A stretch of DNA of 64,000 bases from Massilia mucilaginosa (GTDB lineage: Bacteria > Pseudomonadota > Gammaproteobacteria > Burkholderiales > Burkholderiaceae_D): assembly GCF_011682145.1 (NCBI RefSeq), contig NZ_WHJH01000025.1, forward strand, positions 24,929 through 88,928. The letters run 5' to 3'. Under the pieces are notes generated by a model. The model was not told the origin of the DNA. It saw nothing but the letters and a program-made list of their open reading frames with translations, and did no database searches. A program made the translations under genes and the position numbers. Positions 6,814 to 15,138 of the stretch are shown here, in pieces. The first letter of the stretch is position 1; each line of letters starts with the position of its first letter.

Positions 6814-7338
6814 TCAGTTGGAGGTGAAGGTCAGCGCGTTGCCGGCGGCAGCGGTCACGCTGCAGGCGGTGGCGGCTTCGGCCGGCGTGACCGGGAAGGT
6901 CGTGATCGAGGCCGTGCCCGGCGCGGCGATCGACTTCCAGCCGCTTGCCGCCACCAGGGTGGCCAGGCAGACGTCCTGCGGCAGGGCCGGGTAGGCGATG
7001 GTAAAGCTGCCAGTGGCGCCGGTGACGACCACGTTGCCGCCCCAGACGTTAGTCGCAGTGCCGTCGGCCGTTACCGACAGCGTGCCCGGAAAGGCGCCGG
7101 CGGTTTTCAGCGTGCCATTGAGCGCACCGGTGCCGTAGCCCTGCCCCATGTACAGCTTGCGCACGGCGGTGCGGATGGCGGTGACTTCCTCGCCGGCCTG
7201 GTTCGATTGGGCGCTGCTGAAGGCGCCGGTCAGCAGCGACACCGCGCCCAGGATGACGATGGCGGCGATCCCGAGGTAAGCGATGGCTTCGAGCAGCGAG
7301 GCGCCGGCTTGGCGGCGTGGGTAGCGGGCTTGTTTCAT
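6814..7338 (-). CDS. pilS: PilS-like major type IVb prepilin
   Basis: A 174-residue prepilin. A 12-residue basic leader ends in Gly12, and the mature protein begins ASLLEAIAYLGIAAIVILGA with Glu at +5, so it should be cut by a prepilin peptidase and built into the fibre. The C-terminal globular part is rich in Gly, Thr and Ala and contains two cysteines (near 124 and 159) that can form the usual pilin disulfide loop. It stands between the platform gene (7398) and an ATPase gene (6791), the R64 order pilR-pilS. No prepilin peptidase gene (R64 pilU) is in the window, so processing must rely on an enzyme encoded elsewhere. Confidence 0.88.
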   Translation of the reverse strand: MKQARYPRRQAGASLLEAIAYLGIAAIVILGAVSLLTGAFSSAQSNQAGEEVTAIRTAVRKLYMGQGYGTGALNGTLKTAGAFPGTLSVTADGTATNVWGGNVVVTGATGSFTIAYPALPQDVCLATLVAASGWKSIAAPGTASITTFPVTPAEAATACSVTAAAGNALTFTSN

Positions 7339-7397
7339 GGTGTTCTCCAGTCGGTGGGCTAATAAGAAACTACAGGTTAAGAAATGAGGTAGTGGGT

Positions 7398-8474
7398 TCA
7401 GCGCATGCTGCGCGTCATGCTGGCAATCTCCTGCTGGATGCCGAAAAATCCCGTGACCAGCCAGGCGATCACCACGGCCAGCGCAATCACGGAAAAGCCG
7501 TTGAGCACCTTCATCTGGGCGCTTACCGTTTCCACGCCATCGGCCATCCACTCGTCGGCCAGGATCTTGAGCGCGTCGGCAAAGCCCTTGTATTCGGCAT
7601 ACACACACAGGTCGTCGACCACCTCGGGCGACGGGAAGCCGTAGCCGGCGTTGCGCAGCGCTTCGCCGCAATTGAGGCCCGACTTGACCCCCAGCAGCGC
7701 GCCGTCGAGCCTTTCGCGCAGCCACGGCGGGGCCTGGCCCGAGAGGCGCTGGAGCGATTTTTCGACCGTGATGCCGGCGAACTGCAAGGCCGAGAACGCC
7801 ATCAGGAAGCCACTGCCGACCTGCAGCCGGTAGATGGAATACGGCGCGTAGCGGTCCAGAACCACGCGCAGGTTGCCGCGCCAGCGCGGCATGGACACGG
7901 CAATCGCCACCAGCACCAGCAGCAGCGCGCCGACGATCGGCAGCATCCACTGCTGCACCAGCTGCGACATGACATACAGCGAGCGCGCCGACCCGCGCCA
8001 TTTTTCCGGGTCGACCATGCGCGCGAACTGCGGCACCACGGTCACCCCGAACACATACAGATAGGCCAGCACCATCGCCAGGATCGCCAGCGGATACGAC
8101 AGCCCGCCGACGATCACGCGCTTGATTTCCTTTTGCGACCTGACCACGCCGGCCAGCACCTGCAAGGTCACTTCCAGGCGCCCGGACTGCTCGCCGGCCA
8201 GGATGATCATGCGTTCGGTGCTCGGGACCCACCATTCCAGCCCATCGCCCAGGAAGCGCCCGTTCTGCACCGTGCGGCGGCAGTCGGCCAGCACGATGGC
8301 GAGCGGTTCGTTCGGCTTGCGCCCCTGGTCGGAGGCGCGCTCCCACAGCTCGTCGAGGATTTTCAGCAGCGGCACGCCGTTGCCCAGCATCGCCGCGATC
8401 TTGCGGTACACACGCAGGCGCACGGCCTCGCCGAACTGGGTACGCGCCCACCAGCGCTGCAGGTCAACCTGCAT
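7398..8474 (-). CDS. pilR: PilR-like inner-membrane platform protein (GspF/PilC family)
   Basis: A 358-residue polytopic protein with two repeated GspF-type helical domains (roughly residues 15-140 and 205-320), a pair of membrane segments in the middle (ILAMVLAYLYVFGVTVVPQF and IVGALLLVLVAIAV) and one at the C-terminus (VIALAVVIAWLVTGFFG). It anchors the assembly ATPase and gates pilin entry into the fibre. The ATG at 8474 lies inside the 3' end of the pilQ-like gene (11-base overlap), indicating coupling. Order and lengths match pilQ-pilR-pilS of R64. Confidence 0.9.
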   Translation of the reverse strand: MQVDLQRWWARTQFGEAVRLRVYRKIAAMLGNGVPLLKILDELWERASDQGRKPNEPLAIVLADCRRTVQNGRFLGDGLEWWVPSTERMIILAGEQSGRLEVTLQVLAGVVRSQKEIKRVIVGGLSYPLAILAMVLAYLYVFGVTVVPQFARMVDPEKWRGSARSLYVMSQLVQQWMLPIVGALLLVLVAIAVSMPRWRGNLRVVLDRYAPYSIYRLQVGSGFLMAFSALQFAGITVEKSLQRLSGQAPPWLRERLDGALLGVKSGLNCGEALRNAGYGFPSPEVVDDLCVYAEYKGFADALKILADEWMADGVETVSAQMKVLNGFSVIALAVVIAWLVTGFFGIQQEIASMTRSMR

Positions 8475-10068
8475 GCAGCGCCTCCACCACGTTCAGGTGG
8501 CGCTCGGCGCGCGGCGCCTCGAACGCCAGGTGGCCCACCACTTTTTCGGCCATGCGCGGATCGACCAGGCCGGCCGCCACCTTGGCCAGCGCGTGTTCGA
8601 GCAGGGTCTGGCCGCCCAGTTCGCGCCGCCAGTAGTCCAACGCCTGTCCCTTGGCGCCGCTGCGGATCAGATCGAAAAAGCGCGCGTCGGGCGTAATGAC
8701 TTCGGCCACCACGGTGCGCCCCGCCGTGCCCTGCTCGCGGCACTCGGGGCAGCCCGGGCCCGCCACGCACACCTGGTCGAAGGTGGCGCCGCAGGCCTGG
8801 CGCACACGCGCCAGCAGCGGCGCGGCCAGCACGTCAGGCGCATCGCTCAGCATGACCTTGCAATGGGGGCACAGCAGCTTGACCAGGCGCTGGCTGATCA
8901 AGCCGGTCACCACCAGGTGGTCGGCCACCATGTTCATCGGCAGCCCGAGGTCGAGCAGGCGGTCGACGATCGCGATGGCGCTGTTGGCGTGCACCGTGGT
9001 CCAGACCTGGTGCCCTGTCATGGAGGCTCGCAGCGCGCTCTGGGCCGAGGCCTTGTCGCGCATTTCGCCGATCATGATGGTGTCCGGATCGAGCCGCATG
9101 GCGTTGCTGATCGCCGCCGAAAACAGGCGCGAACGCTCTTCCTCGCTGCCGGCATTGGTGACCGAGGTTTGCACCGCGCCATCGATCGGATACTCGACCG
9201 GGTCTTCCACGGTCAGCACGTGCAGCTTGTTGCCGGCTTCCTGGAGGGCGCCGCTCAGCACCCGCTGCAGGGTGGTCGACTTACCCGAGCCGGTCGGGCC
9301 GCTGATGATGTTCATCCCGGTCGGCTGCTCCTTGAGGCGCTGCATCTGGCACGCGTGCAGCTCGGAAAAGCCGAGCGGGCGCAGGTCGACCGTGTCCCCG
9401 GCGTCGTTGTACAGGAGCCGCAGCACCATCAGCGTGCCTTCGCTGGTGGGCGCGGTGGCGATGCGCACGCCGTACAGCTGCGGCGGCAGCTTGTCGCGGT
9501 CCGCTATGCTGGCGTCCTGGCGTTCGGTCGGCTTGTACGAGCTGTCCGACACCGACGTCATGGCGCCGTACAGGGTGGCCAGCAGGCGCTCGCCGTATTC
9601 GGAAGTCTGGCTGCCGACCCGCAGCAGGTCGTTATGGATGCGAAAATAGGTCTCTGTGCTGCAGCGGCGCACGCGGATGTGGATGTCCGAGGCGCGTTCG
9701 CGGCAGGCGCGGTTAAGCAACTCCTTGGCCGTCACCTGCATCATCGAGTGCTCGTGGCGGCGTCCGCCCTGCTCGCCCGCGCCATTGTTGTACAGGGCGG
9801 CGATGGTTTCGATGTCGACCGCCTCAACGGTGCACTGGCGCGCCATCTTCTGCAGGCGCGCGCGGTACGACAGCACGTGCGGATTCGATTCCTGGCCTTG
9901 GGCGATCAGCAGGCGCCCGTCCGACAGCAGGCAAAGCAGCTTGCGTTCCTCGGCGCTGCCCTCGAAGTCGCCGGCGCTGCTCAGTACCTGTAGCGCGCCA
10001 CCGCTGCGCGCTGCCGGCGGCGCGGCCTTGGCCGGCGTCGCGCCGCGCAAGCTGGCAAAGGGCATCAT
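8464..10068 (-). CDS. pilQ: PilQ-like pilus assembly ATPase (GspE/PilB family)
   Basis: A 534-residue traffic ATPase that powers extension of the type IVb pilus. Motifs: SDIHIRV in the N-terminal domain, Walker A GPTGSGKSTTLQ, Asp box TVEDPVEYP, Walker B PDTIMIGEMRD, His box VWTTVHANSAI, and a zinc-binding tetracysteine set (CPHC and CPEC about 45 residues apart) typical of assembly rather than retraction ATPases. The start ATG at 10068 overlaps the stop of the pilP-like gene by four bases. The N-terminal 100 residues are poorly conserved, as usual. The name follows plasmid R64; it is not the secretin called PilQ in type IVa pili. Confidence 0.92.
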   Translation of the reverse strand: MMPFASLRGATPAKAAPPAARSGGALQVLSSAGDFEGSAEERKLLCLLSDGRLLIAQGQESNPHVLSYRARLQKMARQCTVEAVDIETIAALYNNGAGEQGGRRHEHSMMQVTAKELLNRACRERASDIHIRVRRCSTETYFRIHNDLLRVGSQTSEYGERLLATLYGAMTSVSDSSYKPTERQDASIADRDKLPPQLYGVRIATAPTSEGTLMVLRLLYNDAGDTVDLRPLGFSELHACQMQRLKEQPTGMNIISGPTGSGKSTTLQRVLSGALQEAGNKLHVLTVEDPVEYPIDGAVQTSVTNAGSEEERSRLFSAAISNAMRLDPDTIMIGEMRDKASAQSALRASMTGHQVWTTVHANSAIAIVDRLLDLGLPMNMVADHLVVTGLISQRLVKLLCPHCKVMLSDAPDVLAAPLLARVRQACGATFDQVCVAGPGCPECREQGTAGRTVVAEVITPDARFFDLIRSGAKGQALDYWRRELGGQTLLEHALAKVAAGLVDPRMAEKVVGHLAFEAPRAERHLNVVEALHAG

Positions 10069-10637
10069 CGCTCGCTCCCGGTGGCGCCGGGGAACAGCGG
10101 CGGCAGGGCGACTGCCGCGCGCGCCGGCGCAGGTGCAAGCGCCGGTGCAAACGCGGGCACTGGGGCCGGTGCAGGAGCCGATACGGCCCCGTTGCCGGCC
10201 AGCGGCAGGCGCACGCGCTTTTTGCGCGCCGTTTCGACGATCACGCCATTCGACTCCACGCTCAGCACGCGCAGGCCGCCCGCCAGCATATCGCCGGCGC
10301 GCACCTCGACCACGGCGCCGCTGTCGAAGCGCAGGGTCGCATACTGGTGCTGGCCGATCCCTTCGAGCGACTGCACCACCGGGCTGGCCGCCGGCGCCGG
10401 GCTGCCCAGTCGCGCCGCCTCGTCCTGGCGTCCGGCGATCTCGTTCTGGCGCTGCGCGATCGCCGCCCGCACCGCCAGCTGGCGCTCGCGCGCTTTCAGC
10501 ACCAGGGTCTCGGACTCGATGCGGGTGAGCGTGTCGGAGGCGCTGGCGGCGGCCGGCACCGGAACGGCGGCAGCGGCGGCGGCAGACGGACCGGCCGCGA
10601 CCGCCGCCAGGAACAACAGGCTCAGGCTATTTCGCAT
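10065..10637 (-). CDS. pilP: PilP-like pilus assembly protein
   Basis: A 190-residue exported protein with a Sec signal peptide (about residues 1-22), a coiled segment (residues 36-72), a small conserved domain with the pattern YATLRFDSGAVVEVRAGDML (about 99-145) and a Pro/Ala-rich tail of some 40 residues. R64 PilP has the same layout and is needed for pilus formation; the beta-domain resembles the PilP/GspC type that links the inner-membrane complex to the secretin. GGAG lies 6 bases upstream of the ATG, and the gene starts 11 bases inside the pilO-like gene. Confidence 0.8.
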   Translation of the reverse strand: MRNSLSLLFLAAVAAGPSAAAAAAVPVPAAASASDTLTRIESETLVLKARERQLAVRAAIAQRQNEIAGRQDEAARLGSPAPAASPVVQSLEGIGQHQYATLRFDSGAVVEVRAGDMLAGGLRVLSVESNGVIVETARKKRVRLPLAGNGAVSAPAPAPVPAFAPALAPAPARAAVALPPLFPGATGSER

Positions 10638-11916
10638 AAATGACTCCTTCAAAAGACCAGATGCCGGCGCGGTAGCGCATTCTTTCGATCCGGATGCCCG
10701 GCATGTCGAGCATCGCGGCCACTTCCAGCGGCGACACGGCGACCGGGCCGATCGCATATGTATACGTGTGCCAATCGGGGGGCATGGTTCCATCCGGTTT
10801 GCTTCCCGCCGGCGGCGCTGGCGGCGCTGGCCGCAGGGCCAGGTGCAGGCCCAGGTTCATCAGCTGCAGGCGCGACTGGAGGCCCGCCACCAGCTGCTGG
10901 CGCGGCAGCAGCACATCGTCGGCGCCGGGAGCGGGCGCGAACGGGCGCGCCAGGGTCGCGGTGTCGCCGCCGATGTCGACCTGGGCATCCGGCACCTGGG
11001 CCAGCAGCAGCTCGATGGTCGATTCCTGGCGCATCCAGGTGAAGCGCTGCTCCGGTGCGCCGCAGCTGTATTCGGACAAGGCCCAGCCCCCGGGCGTGAG
11101 CTGCCCCAGCCCCGCCACGCAGGCACGCGCCACGCTGCCCGGGGCCGCGCTGTTGATCCATGGATGCGGCGCCGGCATCAGCGCCGCCTTGGGAGGCGCC
11201 AAGCCTGCGCGCGCGGCCAGCGCAGCGTCGGCGGCGGCGCGCTGCGCCTGCTGGCGCGCCTGGTACTGGCGCCATCCCAACGCGGCGCCGAGCACCAGCA
11301 AGGCGCACACGGCCACGCCGGCCGCCAGCATGCGCGGCGCGATGCGCGGCGTGGTCGGGCGCAGCAGCCAGGATTTACTGACCTTGATGCGCCCGTCTCC
11401 TGCATCGCCCAGCACTTCCTCGATACTGCGCTCGCGAAAATTGTGGAAGCCGTAGTGTTCCAGTTCGGCGTCGCCGATGACCAGGTTCCAGCCACCGAGG
11501 CCATAATCGCCGTGCAGGCGCTCGAACACTTCCTCGCGCGTGCCGGCGAAGTCGCCGTTGGGCAGGAAGTTCGCGTCGCGCACGGCGAAGTAGGCCCAGT
11601 GCCCGTCCGGCAGGCGGAACGCCGCCAGCCAGTTGTGCACCGGCTGGTTTTCGCCATCGTAGTGGGCGCCGTCGCGCGCCAGCCGGCTGGCCACCGCGGC
11701 CGCCAGCGAATACAGGGCCTGGCGCGGACCGGCGCCGCTGTGCGCGAAGCCCGCCTGCGCGGTCGAATACTCGCGCCGCAGCACGGCCAGGTCGCAATCG
11801 ATCTTGCGCGCCAGGTCGGCCGCCTCGCGCGCCAGTTCGCGCGGGCGCGACAGCGATTGCCAGAACAGGCCGCAGACGAACTTGTGGCGGCCCAGCTGGA
11901 TGACGGGATTACTCAT
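10627..11916 (-). CDS. pilO: PilO-like pilus assembly protein
   Basis: A 429-residue bitopic inner-membrane protein: a cytoplasmic N-terminal domain of about 190 residues that resembles the R64 PilO/PilO2 family, one membrane segment (MLAAGVAVCALLVLGAALGW), a coiled-coil and a periplasmic C-terminal domain. It is thought to be part of the inner-membrane alignment complex. It starts 11 bases before the end of the intergenic gap after the secretin gene, on the same strand, and overlaps the start of pilP. A sequence matching an hrp box lies inside its 3' part (10763-10791). Confidence 0.82.
   Translation of the reverse strand: MSNPVIQLGRHKFVCGLFWQSLSRPRELAREAADLARKIDCDLAVLRREYSTAQAGFAHSGAGPRQALYSLAAAVASRLARDGAHYDGENQPVHNWLAAFRLPDGHWAYFAVRDANFLPNGDFAGTREEVFERLHGDYGLGGWNLVIGDAELEHYGFHNFRERSIEEVLGDAGDGRIKVSKSWLLRPTTPRIAPRMLAAGVAVCALLVLGAALGWRQYQARQQAQRAAADAALAARAGLAPPKAALMPAPHPWINSAAPGSVARACVAGLGQLTPGGWALSEYSCGAPEQRFTWMRQESTIELLLAQVPDAQVDIGGDTATLARPFAPAPGADDVLLPRQQLVAGLQSRLQLMNLGLHLALRPAPPAPPAGSKPDGTMPPDWHTYTYAIGPVAVSPLEVAAMLDMPGIRIERMRYRAGIWSFEGVIYAK
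10763..10791 (-). promoter_or_regulatory. possible internal hrp box
   Basis: On the minus strand: GGAACC, 16-base spacer, ACACGTA (one mismatch). It lies inside the pilO-like gene and would serve pilP onwards. It may well be a chance match within coding sequence. Confidence 0.3.
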
Positions 11917-11926
11917 CGCGCGCGCC

Positions 11927-13612
11927 TCAACTGCCAGCCATGGTGGTCGGCGTCACCAGGATCACGATCACTTCCTTGTTGGCCTTGCGCGCCAGTGCGC
12001 CGCCCAGCAGGAAGTTGGACGGATGGCCCACGCCCTGGCGGTCGATGTCGTCGTCGGTCTGCTCGAAACCGCTGATGATCAGGGTCTCGTTCGACTTCAT
12101 CGCGACCCGCTGCAGGAAGTTGCGGGTGTCGAGTTCGGGCGACTCGATGCTGGTGTTGGTGCTGCTGCCGGCGCTGCCGCTGTTGACGCGGCGGATCTGG
12201 CGCAGGGCCGAGATATCGGTCGAGAACTGCAGCATCACCGTGCCGTCGTCGAGCAGGTGCGGCAGGATGCTCATGTTAAAGCCCGAGGTGACCACGCCGG
12301 GCGTGAGCGAGGTGGTCGACCCGGCCAGCGGCGAGACGGTCGTTTCCGACGACTTGAGGTAGCTGGTCTGCTTGGCCACCTGCACCGGGACCGGCTGGTT
12401 GTTCAGGGTGACCACGCTGGCACTGGTCTGGCGCCGCACCTTGCCCTGCTGCGACAGCGCCTGGATCATCAGCGAGCTGCCCGCGAACTTGCTGTTCGAG
12501 GAAGCCAGCACGCCGGCTGAAAATGCCGCAGGGCTGCTGCCGGGCGCACCGGCGATGGTGTTGCGGATGCCGTAGGTGTTGAGAAGGTTGCTGTATACAA
12601 GGTTCCAGTTGATGCCGTATTCGTCGGCGTCGCTGAGCGTGACCGACAGCACCGTCACATTGATCGCGATCTGGCGCGCCATGGCCCGGTTTTCGCTTTC
12701 GACAAAAGCGGCAATGCGTTCCAGCGCGTCGGGCGTATCGACCACGGTGATGCTGCCGGTGGCCGGCGACGCCACCACCTGCCCGTATGCGGAGAGCATG
12801 GCGCCGATCGATTTTTGCAGGTTCGAGTAGACCGAGAGCTGCGAGCTGACGGCGGTGTTCTGGTTGTTGCTTGCACTGACGCCGTTGTTGCCACTGCCGC
12901 TGCCGCCACCGCTGCCGCCACCAGATACGCCGCCGCTGGAGGTCGCGCCGCTGCTGACGGTGGCGCTGAAGGTGGCGTCGCCCGGCAGCGCATTGATCTG
13001 GAACGAACGCGCCTCGGTATGGAAGAACTGGATGGTGCCGTTGGCGTACTTCCAGTAGACGCCGTAGCGCGCGGCCACGGTGTCGAGGAAGTTCTGGAAG
13101 CTGCCATTGCGGTAGGAGATGTGCACCGGCTCGGCCTTCGGCGTCGCGCTTTTTGCCGGCGCGGGGTTCAGCGGCGGCACGATCGGGTTGACCGTGCCCA
13201 CGCCTGCGGTGCCGGCGATGGCGGCGGCGGCCGACGGCGCCGGCGCACCGCTGGCCACCGCCAGCGCGCCGGGACTGACCTTGGTCGGAATCCCCGAGCG
13301 CATGGTGATGCGTTCGGCCAGTTCCGCCAGCGACGAGACGGTGCGGTCGAAATTGGCCGGCTCGCGGAACACCGGCGGCAGCACCGGCGCGCTGGCCACC
13401 TTGATCGCCTTGTGGCCAAGCCAGATGCCTTCGGCATGCACCACGGCGGGCGTCGGCAATGGCTTGGCCGTGCCGACCTGGCGCGCCATGCGGGCGATCT
13501 TGTCGCCCGGGTCGCCGAAAGTCCGGGAATCGCGCTGTGCGATGTCGGAGCACGCCGCCAGGCTGGCGCACAGGGCGATCAGGACCGGCTTGATCATCGG
13601 GCTTGCCTTCAT
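11927..13612 (-). CDS. pilN: PilN-like secretin lipoprotein
   Basis: A 561-residue outer-membrane secretin that forms the pilus exit channel. A lipoprotein signal ends in LAAC (Cys21). A STN/N0-type domain lies near residues 165-215, a Gly/Ser/Asn-rich linker near 225-255, an N1/N3-type domain with VVASPATGSITVVDTPDALE, and then the secretin beta domain with the late motif RVAMKSNETLIISGFEQ and the end KANKEVIVILVTPTTM. This is the PilN/BfpB type: a secretin that carries its own lipid anchor and so needs no separate pilotin. The ATG overlaps the stop of the pilL-like gene by four bases. Confidence 0.92.
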   Translation of the reverse strand: MKASPMIKPVLIALCASLAACSDIAQRDSRTFGDPGDKIARMARQVGTAKPLPTPAVVHAEGIWLGHKAIKVASAPVLPPVFREPANFDRTVSSLAELAERITMRSGIPTKVSPGALAVASGAPAPSAAAAIAGTAGVGTVNPIVPPLNPAPAKSATPKAEPVHISYRNGSFQNFLDTVAARYGVYWKYANGTIQFFHTEARSFQINALPGDATFSATVSSGATSSGGVSGGGSGGGSGSGNNGVSASNNQNTAVSSQLSVYSNLQKSIGAMLSAYGQVVASPATGSITVVDTPDALERIAAFVESENRAMARQIAINVTVLSVTLSDADEYGINWNLVYSNLLNTYGIRNTIAGAPGSSPAAFSAGVLASSNSKFAGSSLMIQALSQQGKVRRQTSASVVTLNNQPVPVQVAKQTSYLKSSETTVSPLAGSTTSLTPGVVTSGFNMSILPHLLDDGTVMLQFSTDISALRQIRRVNSGSAGSSTNTSIESPELDTRNFLQRVAMKSNETLIISGFEQTDDDIDRQGVGHPSNFLLGGALARKANKEVIVILVTPTTMAGS

Positions 13613-14163
13613 GATTGCGCTCCCTTGGCGACGATGCGGATGACGCGGTTGCTCTTGTAGAAAATCGCCTGCAGCGGCGTTTCGGCGCCCGCCATGCTGT
13701 GCGCGACCGCTTCGATCGCCTGTTCGAAACTGCCGCCGACGCTGGTGTCGCGTTCGACCGCGTAGTCGACCGGCGCTTCCCACACCAGCTGCCAGCCTTC
13801 GCTGGAGGCCCAGCGTGCCAGCGCCGTCCTGAGGGTCTGGTCGGCGGCCTTGAGCTGCCAGGCCGGCGGAGGTGGTGCCGGCGGAGGTGGTGCCGGCGGA
13901 GGTGGCGCCGGCGTCATCGCCACCGGAACCGGCAGCGCGGCCGACTGTGGCGCCATCATCGCCAGCACTGACGGCGGCGGGCGCACGGCGGGCGCCTCTT
14001 CCACGCAGTCGGCGTCGTCGATCCAGTAGCCGTAGGACGGCACCAGCAAGGGCTGCGGAAGCGGCGCCGGCGCGGCGGCAGCAGCGAGCGGCAGGCCGGC
14101 GCACACCCACAACAGCAGGCCGGCACGGGGAGGAGAAAACAGGGACTTGAGCATAAGCGGCAT
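13609..14163 (-). CDS. pilL: PilL-like protein with TcpQ domain
   Basis: A 184-residue exported protein. It has a signal peptide, a Pro/Ala-rich linker with repeated PAPPPPAPPPPA-like units (about residues 90-118) and a C-terminal TcpQ/PilL-type domain (WQLKAADQTLRTALARWASS to the end) known from toxin-coregulated pili and R64 PilL, where it binds peptidoglycan or the secretin. R64 PilL is considerably longer; only its C-terminal half is matched here. The start at 14163 is a choice among ATGs at 14163 and 14154, neither with a strong ribosome binding site. It is the first gene of the pilus operon and lies 93 bases downstream of an hrp-box-like promoter (14256-14283). Confidence 0.78.
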   Translation of the reverse strand: MPLMLKSLFSPPRAGLLLWVCAGLPLAAAAAPAPLPQPLLVPSYGYWIDDADCVEEAPAVRPPPSVLAMMAPQSAALPVPVAMTPAPPPPAPPPPAPPPPAWQLKAADQTLRTALARWASSEGWQLVWEAPVDYAVERDTSVGGSFEQAIEAVAHSMAGAETPLQAIFYKSNRVIRIVAKGAQS

Positions 14164-14255
14164 CAATCAGAAGCATCCGATGAAAAAATTGAACCCGAAA
14201 AAATGAACCCGGCCTCGCCAACGTGAAAGCGCAGCTTGCGCGCCTCCAGTGACGA

Positions 14256-14283
14256 TGAGTGTCGCCGGGATCGAAGCGGTTCC
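14256..14283 (-). promoter_or_regulatory. hrp box before the pilus operon
   Basis: On the minus strand: GGAACC, 15-base spacer, ACACTCA. The -35 is perfect and the -10 differs from CCACNNA only at its first base, the same deviation as in the box at 18223. It points at the pilL-like gene starting at 14163. Confidence 0.62.
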
Positions 14284-14433
14284 ATAATTCCGAAAATATT
14301 CTTTCGAATGTGGCAGACAGGCCGCCGTTATTGGCTCCACGCAAAAATTCCTTGCAGCGCGGTGGGGTTTGCTGATACAACTGCGGTCGCACCATTGACC
14401 ACTACATCAAGGCTTTTTCCGGGGACCGACAGC

Positions 14434-15135
14434 ATGCTGAATAATTCCGAGAACATCGGCTGTTACGTGCGTAGCGACAGCCTGTTCGCCAGGCTGCAGG
14501 CTTTGCTGCAGCAGTCCGGTTTCGGCTGCGAACGCTTTGCGACGGAGAACAGTCTCTCGCGCATGCTGAGCCGGCGCGGCTTTGCGCTGCTGATGATCGA
14601 CATCGGCAAACACCGCGACGACAGCGAGGATTTCGTCTCCTGGCTTAACTGCCGCACCGGCAACAGCACGCCGGTGATCGCCCTGTCGCAGGGCACGCCC
14701 GAGATGGCGGCGCTGGCGCTCAACGCCGGCGCCGACGACTTCATCGGCGCGCACTTCGAGGCGGTGGAGGCGATCGCGCGGATCCGGGCCGTGATCCGGC
14801 GCCATCATCCGAACAGCATGCGCCGCACCATCGCCCTGGGCAAATTTACGCTCGACCGCGAGGCGGCCAGCGCCGCCTACGACGGCGTGGCGGTCGAATT
14901 GACGCCGCGCGAGTTCACCATGGCCTGGCTGTTCTTTTCGTCGCCGGGGGTATTCATTTCGCGCGGGACCATCGGCGCGTCGATCTGGAGCGCCGACAGC
15001 GACGTGGCGGGACGCACCATCGAGCAGCACGTCTACAAGCTGCGCAAGAAGCTCCAGTTCGGGCCGGAGCGGCGCGTCATCATCCGCACCTCGTACAGCC
15101 AGGGCTACCGGCTCGAGTACACGCCCGAACCCTGA
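14434..15135 (+). CDS. OmpR-family regulator with degenerate receiver
   Basis: A 233-residue protein with an N-terminal receiver-like domain and a C-terminal winged-helix DNA-binding domain of OmpR type (VELTPREFTMAWLFFS, then RTIEQHVYKLRKKLQ and SYSQGYRLEY). A possible phospho-acceptor Asp56 is present (LLMIDIGKH), but the acidic pair normally found at the end of strand 1 is missing and the conserved Lys after strand 5 is replaced (GADDFIGAHF). It may therefore act without phosphorylation or respond to another signal. No kinase gene is adjacent. The gene stands between the pilus operon and the T3SS genes, so it is a good candidate for a local regulator. GGGGA lies 8 bases before the ATG. Confidence 0.85.
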   Translation: MLNNSENIGCYVRSDSLFARLQALLQQSGFGCERFATENSLSRMLSRRGFALLMIDIGKHRDDSEDFVSWLNCRTGNSTPVIALSQGTPEMAALALNAGADDFIGAHFEAVEAIARIRAVIRRHHPNSMRRTIALGKFTLDREAASAAYDGVAVELTPREFTMAWLFFSSPGVFISRGTIGASIWSADSDVAGRTIEQHVYKLRKKLQFGPERRVIIRTSYSQGYRLEYTPEP

Positions 15136-15138
15136 CGC

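Noticed and set aside
10768..10787. GTGCCAATC resembling the start of an R64 shufflon sfx site
   Set aside because: Only half the sfx core matches, it stands alone inside pilO, far from pilV, and no recombinase gene is present.
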